Assembly: GCF_028554725.1 (NCBI RefSeq)
Contig: NC_071670.1
Location: 54,878,501 to 54,942,500 of the forward strand
Length of the DNA stretch: 64,000 bases
Direction of reading: 5' to 3'
DNA from: Zeugodacus cucurbitae
Lineage: Eukaryota > Arthropoda > Insecta > Diptera > Tephritidae
Made by a program: the position numbers and the translations under genes. The notes beneath the pieces are model-generated. The model did no database searches and was not told the origin of the DNA. It saw nothing but the letters and a program-made list of their open reading frames with translations. Below are positions 12,126 through 24,680 of this stretch, in pieces (position 1 is the first letter of the stretch; each line of letters begins with the position of its first letter).

Positions 12126-15100
12126 CCTGGATCACCACTTTTCGTTGGTCAATCTACATACAAAAACTTCAAAAAAAAAAACAATTTTCAAAGTTCTATT
12201 CTGGATTAGCAGAATTGAATTCAATTTCCACTAAAAACGCCAGTTATTCTATAACAACATTTTTGACATATGATTGTCTGAAATTTGCCAATATTTTCAT
12301 TTCATTGCATTTATTTAATTAAAAACTTATTATTCAGATTGATTTTATGTAACCATGTTCGACTTTTTAATACAGAAAATTACAATTATAAGCTTCTTAA
12401 AAAAAAGTTATGTTGAGAATATTATTTAAAAGGAAAGTAAAAATTAAGCTTTTGAAGGATTCGATGAAGATTCACTTCTAGGCGACAAGTCAATATATGA
12501 ATAAAGTATAAGTATTCATATCAATGATTTCAAAAAAAATAAGTGAGACCATGATAATCCTATTTAACTCATAATAATTATATTTTCGCACATTTTCAGA
12601 GTGTTATTCTGACTTAGAAATGTCAATAACAAAAAATATACAATTTATAAACTCTGGGGATAACCTAAAACTCACTGATAGTACTTATGCCTTTTGAAAT
12701 TTCTTTATTCTATATTAAGCTGATTTTATGTAGTTTTATTTTATACACTTTGCCAACAGCTTTGTTTAAGAATAGGAAAAAAGTGCAAAAATATTGAAAA
12801 TACCCTAAATTAAAAAAAAAAAAATATTATTAATTTTATTATTATAAAATAGACGTTTTTAATACCATTTTAATGTGGTTTCTCCTATTATTTACAAATG
12901 TCTTCATATGGATCATTATTTTCATATATACAATGCCATTCTGAGGAAGTGAATTTCCTAAAGGGGATATTTGAATCCAATAGATACCCATATAAGCTAC
13001 ATGTATAAAACACAATATTCATTTGTAACGACCACGCATAATAAATACAATCGAATAAAGTCGGCTAAAACGCGCTTTGCATTAAAATTTTATTTCGGAA
13101 ATTTGTTTTGCTCCCATTAGATACACATATACTATATATACATATATCTATGTATATAGATGCGCTTGGGAAATAAGGAAATTTATATGCAAAATTGAAC
13201 GGAAATATGTTTTTATTAAAAAGCCGCTGCAGCAAAGGACAGGACAACAAAAGAACGCACGCACACACACACACATAGCCTACAACTAACGGTGTGAGTA
13301 GGGGAGCAACAGCTGTTACAACAACAGCAACAATGGCAAACGGCAGAGCGACAATAAAAATGGAGAAGATGCTAAAAAATACAGTTATAAATATTTATAT
13401 GTTTATATTTATTTGCGTGTGGGTGTATGTTTGTATTTTTGTGCGCTTGTGTTGAGCTGTGACTTTTTGCTCCGCAATTGTGCCTTATATAATATGTAAA
13501 TTTTGTATGAGCATTCAAAATGCAGCCTTAACCGTACACACGTTTTGCCGCTTATTATTGTCTCTGTCGATTTCTCGGCTCGTGTGCCGCTTTTTTTTAT
13601 ATTCACCACACCACACACTCACATCACAAGCGTCAATATTTGATTTGATATTCTGTCGACGCTTGTGACTGATAAGTTGGCATATGACCCAGTAGCTCAC
13701 TCACGGAGGAAGATGAGATGAACAAATTGGCTTTGGAATGAATGTAAATTTTTCGTTGTATTCTGTAGAGGATTTTAGCCAAGAAGTCTGTTTTACTTGG
13801 CGTTAAAGACTTTGAGATAAAGAAACATCACAAAATTGCTTCTGTAACTCTCGAAGGTCCCAGGAGGGTTTTTCATATTCAAGGTAAGAGTGGATCCAAA
13901 AATCTTTATTAAAGAAAAGGTCTTTCTAAGCTCATCTGACATCATTTATAACTGACTATAAATCAAATTTCAATGTACGAGCTCCTCACTCTCTCTCTCT
14001 AACTTTATATTCTTCAACTTTTCTCTTTTTTCCTCACACAGAAATGGTCAGTCCAGCTGCTTTGTCTATCTGCACTCCTGTGTCACTATCCATTCATCAT
14101 TTTTATATATTTTTTAAATTTTTTATACCCTCCTCAGATTGACCATAAGCCTCAGTCACTATTTATTTCATATCTTTATGGCCATTATTCAAAACATGTC
14201 TCAATAAATTATGCAATGCCAATAAAAAGTAACAAAACGGCAACAAAAAACAACAAACAAATTTACACAAAAGTCTGCAATAAGGACACTATACATACAG
14301 ACACACTAGTATAAATCTCTATAAACATACAAGCAAATCGCCATTTGTAACATTTTTTTCCAATATTTTTTTAAATATTTTTATGCTCAAATTTGTTCTG
14401 TCTGCCGACTGCCGTGGCAGAGGATGAGCGAGAATTGATAAATTCTTTGATTAATCAATCATAGTGGCAATAAGGCCAGCGGAAATATGTTAGAGAGCGT
14501 AGCAAAAACGCAATAAACATATTATTTGCTCGCTCTTTTTTCGCCTTTAATCTCATAAAACTCAGCCAAATGAAAAATTGTAGTAAATTTTTTACTACAC
14601 TTTTTGGGTTTCAAATAAAAAAATTATAAGCTTGCCATATTGATAGTATTTGCTATGGGATTTGCTTGTATGCATTTATTTATGTGCTGTAAACCCTTTT
14701 CATAACTCGGCTTACATAAATTCATATACACGCATATAGACAGCAACAAATTTAAGTGAACTTTCATAATTTACGATTTTATTCGAAACTGGATTTAGTG
14801 GTTGTGTTGGTTTGGGAAGGCATATGGTGGAATAAATTAAAGTTTATATCAGTTGAGAAGAAATTATTTACATGCATTTGAAATATTGAAATTTGAGAAT
14901 TATTTTTTATTATTTTACGGTGTAATTCTAAAAGTCTTCACATAATTCAGAAAATCAATCTCGAATATATATTTTCTCTACATAAAATCAGCTTTATTTT
15001 TGGCATAAATTGTACTTTTGCGCATAATAAATATATGACCATATTCGATTCGCTACATCTCTCTAGATATGTTGAGGTCTACATTCCGGCTAAAATCTGT

Positions 15101-15357
15101 AAAAGAAGTTCTCCAGTTAAATGTACTTTAAGTGCTTATATGAATACTTCATTAAATTAGTATAGTCTGATTTAACTCTAAGTTAAGTTAAAAATTAACT
15201 TTATACCAGTTGTTTGTTCGTTTCGCCAGTTTGCTTATTCTATATAATGAGTGAGCTGAAATGGTCCTTAAGTGGTTATTCAGCCGCATATCTTATAGAG
15301 GTGCAGTTTTTGTTGTATCGAATTTATATAAAATGTAGAAATTGATTGTATATATTC
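12126..15357. other. Non-coding stretch
   Basis: AT-rich DNA with TATA/CATA and CA microsatellites (for example near 13130-13275) and polyA runs. No LDLa, EGF or other recognisable coding pattern was found on either strand. Confidence 0.5.
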
Positions 15358-15464
15358 TTAACCCATTCGATCCCATTGAACTCGCTTGGGTACATAAATT
15401 TTTTTTGATTTTTAATATTATGTTTTTTAAACCCAAGCGTGTATAATGGGATCGAATGGGTTAA
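15358..15464. mobile_element. 107-bp palindromic MITE with TTAA ends
   Basis: The left end TTAACCCATTCGATCCCATT is the exact reverse complement of the right end AATGGGATCGAATGGGTTAA. The arms then continue inward (CTCGCTTGGGT against ACCCAAGCG) with a few mismatches. The whole would fold as a hairpin with a loop of about 45 bases. The CCC...GGG ends flanked by TTAA fit a very short piggyBac-type non-autonomous element. Confidence 0.85.
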
Positions 15465-18257
15465 ACCATTTTACGTTCTACACTATTTTTGTAGGCTCAA
15501 AGGAGAGCTAAATTCATGCTCTCCAAATTGTATGCATTTTCAAAACAAATTTTTTCTTCGACAGTATTCTGAAAAAAAAAAAATCTCTAATCAAAACCTT
15601 CCAAAAGTGACCGGGTTCCTCAACACCCTTATATAAACTGATTTTGGCTTTTTTATGGATTTATTCGAACTTTCGGATCATTGATGTGCTAGAGTAAGAC
15701 ATTCGTAACGGAAATGTGACTGAACATCTAATATGGTTATTTTAATTTCCGATCGATAATTGTCGATCTAGTCAAAAACTAGATATTGATGATATGATAC
15801 AATGAAATAAATGGTACTATGTCGAGTATTCAGAACCCGCTACCGGTTAATAGGAAAATTTCCCCAATCAGGAGGCTTACTACTGAAGCACGAAAAAAAA
15901 AATTAAAATTCATCCTTCTTTCGTAGACGACAGACTTGGCTCTTTCTGGCTTTTAAGCCAAGGCACACTCTATAAATATAAATAGAAGACTAAAGGTCAT
16001 ACCAGACAAACTCTGCAAAACAATTGTACATGTATCTTTTTTAAATAAACCGGATGAATTTTGATGAGAAGATAGTGATCGCTTTTGGAAAAACTTGTTG
16101 CTTCCGCTCATAAGCTGTCATACACTAACAAAGCCTAAGTAAAAAGTACACAGTTCTCAATTAAAATCCGTTCTCATGCAAAATTAATAAAGTATAAAAG
16201 GTGAATTTCATTTACCACAATTCATTCAAGCGTTTACTTAAATTTATAATGATCAATGAAAGAACAATATTTCGTGGATAAAAATGAATAAGGAATTATA
16301 ACCACACATACCACGGCAGTGTAATGCATTTGTGCGCAGCGACAAGCCATTTGCCATAAACAAAACAGTGTTCTGCATGTGAAAAACACCATTTATGCCT
16401 TAAAATATTTAAACAACGCCAACCAGGCATTAACGAAACGCTTATGCCTGCGAGCAATGGATGTCAGCAAAAATGCAAAATTGTCAGCAACAAAAAGTCA
16501 GAAACCGAAAAACAAACAACAAACAACAACATCATAATGTTAACTGCGAAATGCATAAATTTAATAAAAGTAAATTTTGTGAAAATATGGCAAAGTTCTC
16601 ACAAATATAAACACGCAAGCAATACAAGGGTCGACACACATCCACAGACATACTCTGAGAGGACCAGACGGCTATATGAAAAAGTGCAGTGCAGCGAACC
16701 AAACATTTTATTACCTTTGCCTGCATGCAATTTGCTTTCATGTGTGTGTGTGTGATGTCTGTATATTTCTTTTTTCCCAACTCATTCTCATTTTTCACGA
16801 AACAAAATATTTATGCTTTCTTGTGTATATATTTTTTATAATTAATTTTAGTAGTGACATTATTTTTGTTTTTGTTTTTATTTTTGTATTTTTATGTATT
16901 TTTCATATTTATAGTAAAAAAAATTAATATTCATAAATAAATGCGTGCAACATATGAAATACGATAATATGAACTGCAAATGGCACATTCAGCATGAAAA
17001 CCACACACAAACATACAATATATACGCAATACAGCTGCCGAATGCCTCAATTTAATGCGAACAAATATCCAATTTAAACCAATACTTGTATAATTACTGC
17101 TGAAAATGAATGTCGTCTACGTGCATTATCGAATTCATATTGACATTTGTGGGTGATGTGGGTGTGTTGCGAGGTGGATAGCGGTCAGCAATGACAGTAT
17201 CAACTCCCATAAGCACTAGCTCACTTGGTCATTTCAATGTCCTGCTGCCGCCTGCTTGTCAGTGCATGAGCCACATAGCTCATTCGTATGCGCAGCGAAG
17301 CAAAGCAAGCAAGCGAGCGAGCCTGTCTGTCTGGTCACCTCAAGTTGAGTATATCGCTAAAACATGCACGTACGATAATAATACTTTTATGTGGATATAT
17401 AGTAGCAACTGGTTTTTTCTAGCAGTGGCGGAGTTACACAGAGAAGGGGGTTCCGAAATTAGTTACTCTCGAAAAATATTTTAAAAAGCTTTACCTGAAA
17501 ACCGACCTATTTTCTTCCACTTGTGCTGACATTCTCAAATTCTCTAACAAACCTCAAAAAACAAATTTTAATTTTACAGATATTGTCTTTGTTGAGACTT
17601 GAGTACTCGAAGTTAGAGATTTTTCATTTTCATTAGAAAATATATTTTTTAAACAGAATATCAAGGCTATTAAAACTCCTAAAATGCAGAACTTTTTATT
17701 AGCATTTAGAAATTTATTGTGGTGACTCTATAAAAGAATGTGCTAAGAAACCCTACATGAATTTAGAGTGTTCTATCTTAATTTTTTCCCCGGAACTCTA
17801 ACCAGCCGTTAGTTCAGAAACAAGCAACTGATTGCCCTGTGGCATCCATGTTATATTATCATATAAACTCTCCGAAATCTTTGAAATAAAATTATGCAAA
17901 AACCAAAACGGTTATAGATAAAGTTACCTTTAGCATATCTCGATACAATTCATGACTCTGTTCTTGACAGTTATATATAAATTATTACATATAACTATTT
18001 CATATAATTACCAAATACTAATTCATTCTCTCTTTCTCTTACAGGTACTCTATTTTGATATTGTAGATACCGGAGTAACGGTAAAATGATCCAACCGTTT
18101 GGCTCTCTTAGAGTAGATTTTATTGGCTGTTGGGTTTGTACTTTAAAAAGTTGTAAATTAGACCTTGCCACCTATAGGGAAACTAAAAAATACTGCAACA
18201 TATGTATGAAGTGGAAAAATAATAAATTTTTAGAATCTCCAATAAGTCTTTGAGATA
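15465..18257. other. Non-coding stretch
   Basis: No gene is recognised. The 103-residue frame at 16444-16755 and the 97-residue frame at 17191-17484 show no domain and cross simple sequence. Confidence 0.5.
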
Positions 18258-18539
18258 ATAGCGTTTTTAGACAGGAGCTAATTGATCAATGACAATACAA
18301 AATAAAATCTTCATTTATTTTTAATTGAATTTTAATCGACTTGAAAATCAAATGCAACTCTGCAACAAAGACGTACAATACACGTTCTTTGTCTGCGATT
18401 GGCTGAATTTTTTGATAAAAAAACACTACGGTAGATGTCGCTGCTTACAACTATTAATCAGCTGATGAAACTGTATAAAAAAGGGTTTCTCAATAAAGAT
18501 TTTAATTGATCAATTAATTTGGCTGTCTAAAAACGCTAT
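18258..18539. mobile_element. 282-bp MITE (family M1), intact copy
   Basis: The left end ATAGCGTTTTTAGACAG and the right end CTGTCTAAAAACGCTAT are perfect 17-base inverted repeats. A second inverted block, TTAATTGATCAAT, lies just inside them. The interior (AATCAGCTGATGAAACTG, no ORF) matches, in reverse orientation, the sequence around 27000-27070 and 38390-38460, so this is a dispersed family. No transposase is present and the superfamily is undetermined. Confidence 0.85.
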
Positions 18540-18690
18540 AGAAGATAAGGTTGCACACGTTCTTATATTAAAAAAAATAAAATATTAAAATTTCTTAATA
18601 TAAAATATCTTAGAATTAAAATTCAATATGTATAAGACAGAAGAAGGTGTCAAACTTCTCGATCTTGCTTGATAAATTGAAAAAATATTA

Positions 18691-19245
18691 GGGTTGCCAA
18701 CTATTTGGAGTTAAATGAGATTGAGCAAAAGTACTTAACGTTTTCAAACAACGCGGTGGTTACATTATTATTATACACCAACATATTTCGAAGAAATTGA
18801 CAGAGTTGCCACCTATTATAAATATTTAAATTAAAAAAATGAATTGTCTAAATAAATATGATTCAGTTAGTTAATTAGTTTTCATAGGGTTGGCAGCTTT
18901 CAAACGTATGCAAATAAATGACGCTAAATATATAATAAAATATAGAAATAACAACTAAAACTATTTATAAATTTATAATGTATGGATAGAGTTGCCACCT
19001 ATTTAAAACTTTCAAAATTATATTGATAATTTGTCACTAATTAGAACACAAGTTTTCAAAAATTTGGAATATAGATTTTACAAGAAAATCTGGGATGGAG
19101 AATTTTAATAGGGCTGCCAATTTTCGAAAAAAATCACAAGCTTTATTGATTTTTTTAAGAAATATACTGATCTATAGATATATAGAAATATTGACTTCTT
19201 TAATGTTTTCTAAGCAGGGTTGACAACTTAAAAAAAAAAATTATC
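18691..19245 (+). repeat. GTTGCCACC-type degenerate tandem array, forward
   Basis: A motif close to AGAGTTGCCACCTATT recurs at 18691, 18802, 18887, 18988, 19111 and 19216 (spacing 85-123 bp), separated by AT-rich filler. The copies are strongly diverged and no coding sequence is present. Confidence 0.6.
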
Positions 19246-21749
19246 AAGGGTCCCCTCTGCAAAAAATTTTATTACGTCAGATGTTGAGAATATTAATTTT
19301 ATATATGTTTAAATATATATAAAAAGAGAACAACGCACACGTACTGGAAATGCCATTAAGGGGCTGTTGATGTGGCAGATGACAAACTATCTTTGTGCTT
19401 AACGCAGCTGATACACCATGTCACGCCCACCAATAACACACAAACCCACACACATTCTATATATGTGTATGTCGAGCAGTGAAATATGCATGTATGCTCT
19501 TCAATATGGTAAGCCATTTTGACGCGGTTAATTGAGTTGTGGTAGGAGACCTACACAAACATACATATGTAAAATAAATGTGTGGACAGACGTTATGTGT
19601 GTTGGCGATCAAGCGACACGCTGACACAAGCACTTTAAAGCTTTATAAATTTCTTTTTAATTGCAATTGCAACGTTTAAGTGTTACATACATGCGATTTA
19701 GCATACAGTTTGTAGGTACATATGTTAGATTATTAGACGCCACTGTGGAGAGTTTCAAGTCACCGCTACATACAGCTGACTGCAACGCCGCACTCTATAT
19801 ACACATAACTGCATTTTGCCTGCTAGTCGAAAATAAAAACGGCAAAAGCACACAAAAACGTCTTTTAATATATTTTTGATGACGCAAATTCGACACAAAT
19901 GCACGGCGCACACATTAATGTCACTCATACGCCACGGTGTACCAGTTAAGCCGGGCATACAGCTAGCCAAGCAAGCAGGCAAGCAGCAAAGCATTACGGC
20001 CGCATGCAATTGCAAGCGCTTGGAAAAAGCAAAAAAAAAGAAAGTAGAAGCAGAAGAAGAGTGGCAACGCCGAAAAAGAAAATTCCAAAAGCTGTGGAAA
20101 GCTTTTAAGCATTATGTAAAATATTCACTTTGTGCATGCCACCGACCAAGCAACCAACCAACCAAGCAGCCAGTCATGCAAGCATGCAGCGTGCGCTTAA
20201 CAGCTACAACACATACACTCATATATATATTTGTTTGTATGTTTGTATGGAGCTTCATATGGCACAGTGAAAAAGTGGAAATATAACATTAAATCCATAT
20301 ACATATCCATATAAAATGCGCAAGCCGGTTAAGTTGGCTTTGGTATTCTGACTGCGCTGCGCTGGATAATGATGGCAATCGTCGTACTGCGACAAATAAA
20401 ATAATGAATTTTAAAGTTTTTCTCGAGCAGTTTCGCTGCCGTTTTTCCATTCTTTTTTCATTTTTATTTTTATATTTTTCATGCAACTTTTGATCCATTA
20501 CATATGCGCTTTTCCATTGAGTGCGCTTTTTAGTGGATTTAAATTGAGTACATTAAAATTAATTAAATTTGTAAAAATTGATTATTTTTAAGTGCAAGTT
20601 ACAAGGTTGAAAGGGCATAATGTACTTATATACATATATGTGTATGTGTGTGTGTAATTAAGTAAAATTCTATATTTAACAGGTGAATAAATTGCATTAT
20701 GCAGAAAGTAAAATTATATCTCATGGCTATAAATGCAATATTTTTTCATTTTAATTTTTAAATTGTTATTATTTTTGTCGTTTGTGTGTAAAATTATATT
20801 TGTTTATTTGATATTGCTTGCGATAATTTTTCCACATTATAAAGTTCAGATTTTATGTCAGATAATCGAAGACCATGAGACTTTAAGTTGTTTAAGGTTA
20901 AGTGAGATATTATGTTTAAATTGCGAATATGAAATATTTGTATACCCAAATAATGGCTTCTGAGCTGAAAACCCTACTTTGTAGTCCAATAAGTTGAAGA
21001 GTAGAGTTGCTAATAAAAATACTGAAAACCCACATTTCGTTTAATAAATATTTACTTTTGAATCTCCAAATCTGAACTTCTTTAAATGAACTGAGAGTAA
21101 ACACAAAATCTTCAAACACACGTGAGACCCTCTTCACTCATTACATATACCTCCATATCTTAAAAGAGTCTCAAACTCTTGATTGCTGATGAAGTATTAT
21201 TACATCCAATCGGTAGAAAGCTAAAGATAACCAAAATCCTCTAACAGAAACACTTTATAAGATTTTCATTTTGGCTAACCTAAAAATAATATGAGATATG
21301 GCAACGCAGTATGTGTTCGAGACTCGAAAAAAGTATTTTCTAATAAACAACTTCCATTCTGGTTCACTATATATCACAAAGTTTGACCTCATAAATTCTT
21401 AACTTGATTTGGTGTTTCGATTAAGACCTACTCAAAAACAAAGAGAAGATAAGGATACTATAAAAGCGACTTATATAGTTCAAAGGCAGCTGAAATAAGT
21501 CAACTGTCATTTATCTTGGTATAAACTACTCTCTCAAAAGCATTGATATTATTCCATTCATAAATAAGACCTGAGGCAAACTGACACAATATTTAAGCTA
21601 TGGTTTCTAATTAAATTGCCTATTTCTTAAAAAATTGTTATACTTTCTTATTTCAAAACCGCCATATAAACCTATGGTTTTCATTAAAATTTTCATAAAC
21701 AGAACTCATGCATATTCTTTTTTTATTAATTTAAATTTTTTTTAATTTT
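19246..21749. other. Non-coding stretch between the two inverted arrays
   Basis: No gene is recognised. The 136-residue frame at 19876-20286 is rich in Lys, Gln and Pro from AAGCAAGCAGGCAAGCAG-type simple sequence and carries no domain. Confidence 0.5.
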
Positions 21750-22010
21750 GTAAATGTGGCAACCCTGGCCATATATAAATTTCAATTTTAGACTTAGAAC
21801 ATATTTAAGATTTTTACTATAGCTAATTGCAATTTTTAAAATTATTTCCCAAATATTTTTTTAAAAATAAGGTGGCAACTCTGAAAAACAAAAAAGTTGA
21901 AGAATACTATATATTATTTTTTTTTAGTTTTTAGCACAAATAATTGCAATTTTTAAATTTATTACCAAAATAATTTATATAAAATTTTGTGGCAACTCTG
22001 TCATATAAAA
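21750..22010 (-). repeat. GTTGCCACC-type tandem array, reverse orientation
   Basis: GTGGCAACYCTG occurs at 21755, 21872 and 21990 (period 117-118 bp). The intervening sequence is also repeated (AATTGCAATTTTTAAA, then an AAATA-rich run before each core). It is the reverse complement of the motif in the 18.7-19.2 kb array. Confidence 0.7.
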
Positions 22011-23739
22011 TATTAGTATTACGGATAACACTAAATGGGTTTTCGCTTCACACTTACATATGTCGCACTAAAACCTTTATTACAATGAATTTGGAGTGTC
22101 CCAAAATAACGCTTGTGGTTGGCGCGCGCGTGCAAAGTGTTGCCACAAAATGACGCTAACGACACACTACAGCGTAACAAAATTACGCGTATTAACGCGC
22201 ACATAAGTGTTTGTTGTACGAAAAAAGAAGAAAAAATACCGCAACATAACGCCCATATAACGCTATTCCCCAACATCGCTCAACACCAGCTTCGGCGCTG
22301 AGCCGCGCGACGCCGCTTTAAATAATCGCGCCTAAAAACAAAAGCGAAAAAAAACCCGTTGCGTAAAGTGTGGCGCTACAGTTCATTATAACATAACGGT
22401 GTAATTGACAAAATGCACACAACGGCTGTAGAGCGGCTGCCAAACAACGACAACAGCAGTTAACGGTAAACGATGTGCGTTCCACAAATATATTGCTTAC
22501 AATAACATTAGCAACAACAACAGTGACACAAATTGTGGTCGCCAAAAACCAGCCGCACATTATACAACAAAAGCAATAACAATAACAAATTTCACAACAA
22601 CAACAGCATGCTTGCCTTTTTCATTTTATTTCCGCTCTTCCACTGTGTTACCAACCACAAAAATGAGGCATGAAAATGAAGTGAACTAGTAAATTGTGTT
22701 AAATGCCAGACAAGCATAAATATAGGCGCACAAACACAGACACACACTCAAACACACACACACCTATTTAGCACTTAGCCATGTTGGCGAAAGGGCGCTT
22801 AGACAGCCAAAACAACGGCAATTCTGCGAAGAATTATGGCCACTGAGCCGGCGAAAATTCGCAGCGGCAATTCACACAGCCCAACACGTTTGTTGCCGTT
22901 ATTCACAACTTTCGCTGCCACAACGCACGGCATACGCGCGCGCACTCGCCTTAATGTGCGGCAAAGAAGGTAGAAACAAAGGGAAAAGTGAAAAAACATC
23001 AAACGTTAACACACTTTCCACGTGCCTAAGTATACTTATATAGATGTGAGTGTGTTATCCTTGCTTGCAGCAGCCACAGCCAGCCGTCAGCCGTCAGCCA
23101 ACCAACTTAGTAGGCACTTCATTCATTGCACGGCATAAATCTATCCCTTGGGTCACATAATAACCTCTTTAAAGCGACCAGTGTTGCCACAGTGTTGCTA
23201 ATGCTGCGCGCAATTTTACTATTTACTTTTTTTCATTTCTTTTTTCTCTTTCACTCGCTGTCTCTCGCACTGTTACTCTCTCTCTCCCTCTGTTGGTTTT
23301 ATTGTCTGTGCCACGGACGGATGTAATTATTTTTATCAGCGCAAGTGTGTGCATATGAGTCGAGATTAACTCGTTTTTTTTTGTTGCGGTCATAAAATGA
23401 AAAACTGGTGTTGGATGTGGGAAAAAATCATGCTCTTAAATATACATATAATTATATATGGTTATGTATTAATTACTATATATATTTATATAGTATTTAA
23501 AGTTCCTACTATACGATTATTAGCCATTTGTCTCTTTAATGAAGTGATTCGAGAATATAAAGTAGGTTGAAAATGTTTATATTTTTTTATTTATATCAAA
23601 CACTTACCTTTATAGTCAATATTAATACTTTTACCTCAAAGTAGTCTGCCAATAATGGAATAAACTTTATTTTTATAATAATAATTATATATATAATATA
23701 GATTCTTTATAAATATTTTCCAAACTACCAAAGCTATAT
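22011..23739. other. Non-coding, locally GC-rich and CAA-rich block
   Basis: Between about 22050 and 23330 the base composition rises and CAA/CAACAA runs are frequent. This is common in fly untranslated leaders and enhancers, but no splice-coupled reading frame is seen. ORFs on both strands here are low complexity. Confidence 0.4.
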
Positions 23740-24680
23740 ATATTAATCTGCTCACATTTTACATGGAGGGTCAACATCATACACCATAAAAATGGCTGAA
23801 ATCTGATAATAAATACACTCACCTCCCTTGCAAAGATTATGTTGAAAACTACCAAAAATGTATTAATTGACTAACGAAACACATCAGAAACGCTAAATTT
23901 TACGGAAAATATGGTATGGGAGAGCTGATTTTGTGTGCGTGGCAATGACGTCGTCCATTGTTGGGCCAAAAATCATATCTCAGAAACTACTCGACCGATT
24001 TCAATGAAATTTTTAATTTTTTTCCCCCGATATTACGGGTGGAAAATGAGCGAAAAAACGCTTCACAACTATGCGTACTTCCCCTATATCACAATTTCTA
24101 ATTCCATGTGATTCCTTCACTTTCTAATATATATATACATTAGGAAACAATGAAGATGACGGAATAAAACTTTAAACTGATACTGAATTCGAGATATGAC
24201 CATTACTTATTTAAATATTTTAGAAATCGGACTATACATTTTTAAGGCCCCAGATATCGAACATTAAGACCTCAGTGCCAATGAATATTTTTTTAACGAA
24301 AATATTAGTAGAACTCTCAAATATTTTAAAGAAATTCAGAGAGAATCTTGTTCTTCCTCTAGCTCCCATAAACGTAATATTAAGTTTTCAAGCATCCGGT
24401 GGGTTTTATACCGTATATATCGGTTAATATGTGAGATATCTTAGCAATATTATGTGAGCGTACAGTCTTGAATATAGTGTAGCTTCGTAGTGAAAATGTG
24501 TGAAATCGGTTCAAGAATTACCTCAGCCCCCATATACTATATACGATGATTTTCGTTCTTCTATTTGACTATATGCCTATTGTATGGGTCAAATTATTTT
24601 ATCTTTATAAAATTACATCAATACATTGCGAGGGTATAAAATGTTCGATAGGACTCGAACATAGCTCTCCCTTTCTTGTT
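23740..24680 (+). repeat. Mini-me-like dispersed repeat, 5'-truncated diverged copy
   Basis: It carries the family's middle and end phrases: AAAAATGGCTGAAATCTGATAA, CGTCAGAAAC-like CATCAGAAACGCTAAATTT, CATATCTCAGAAACTACTCG, TTTTTAAGGCCCCAGATATCG and the terminal TTGCGAGGGTATAAAATGTTCG. The (GTCY)n part is missing. Confidence 0.7.

Noticed and set aside
22011..23330. GC- and CAA-rich block as a possible gene or alternative promoter exon
   Set aside because: No ATG frame with a signal peptide and phase-1 donor was found. The composition alone is common in fly regulatory DNA.
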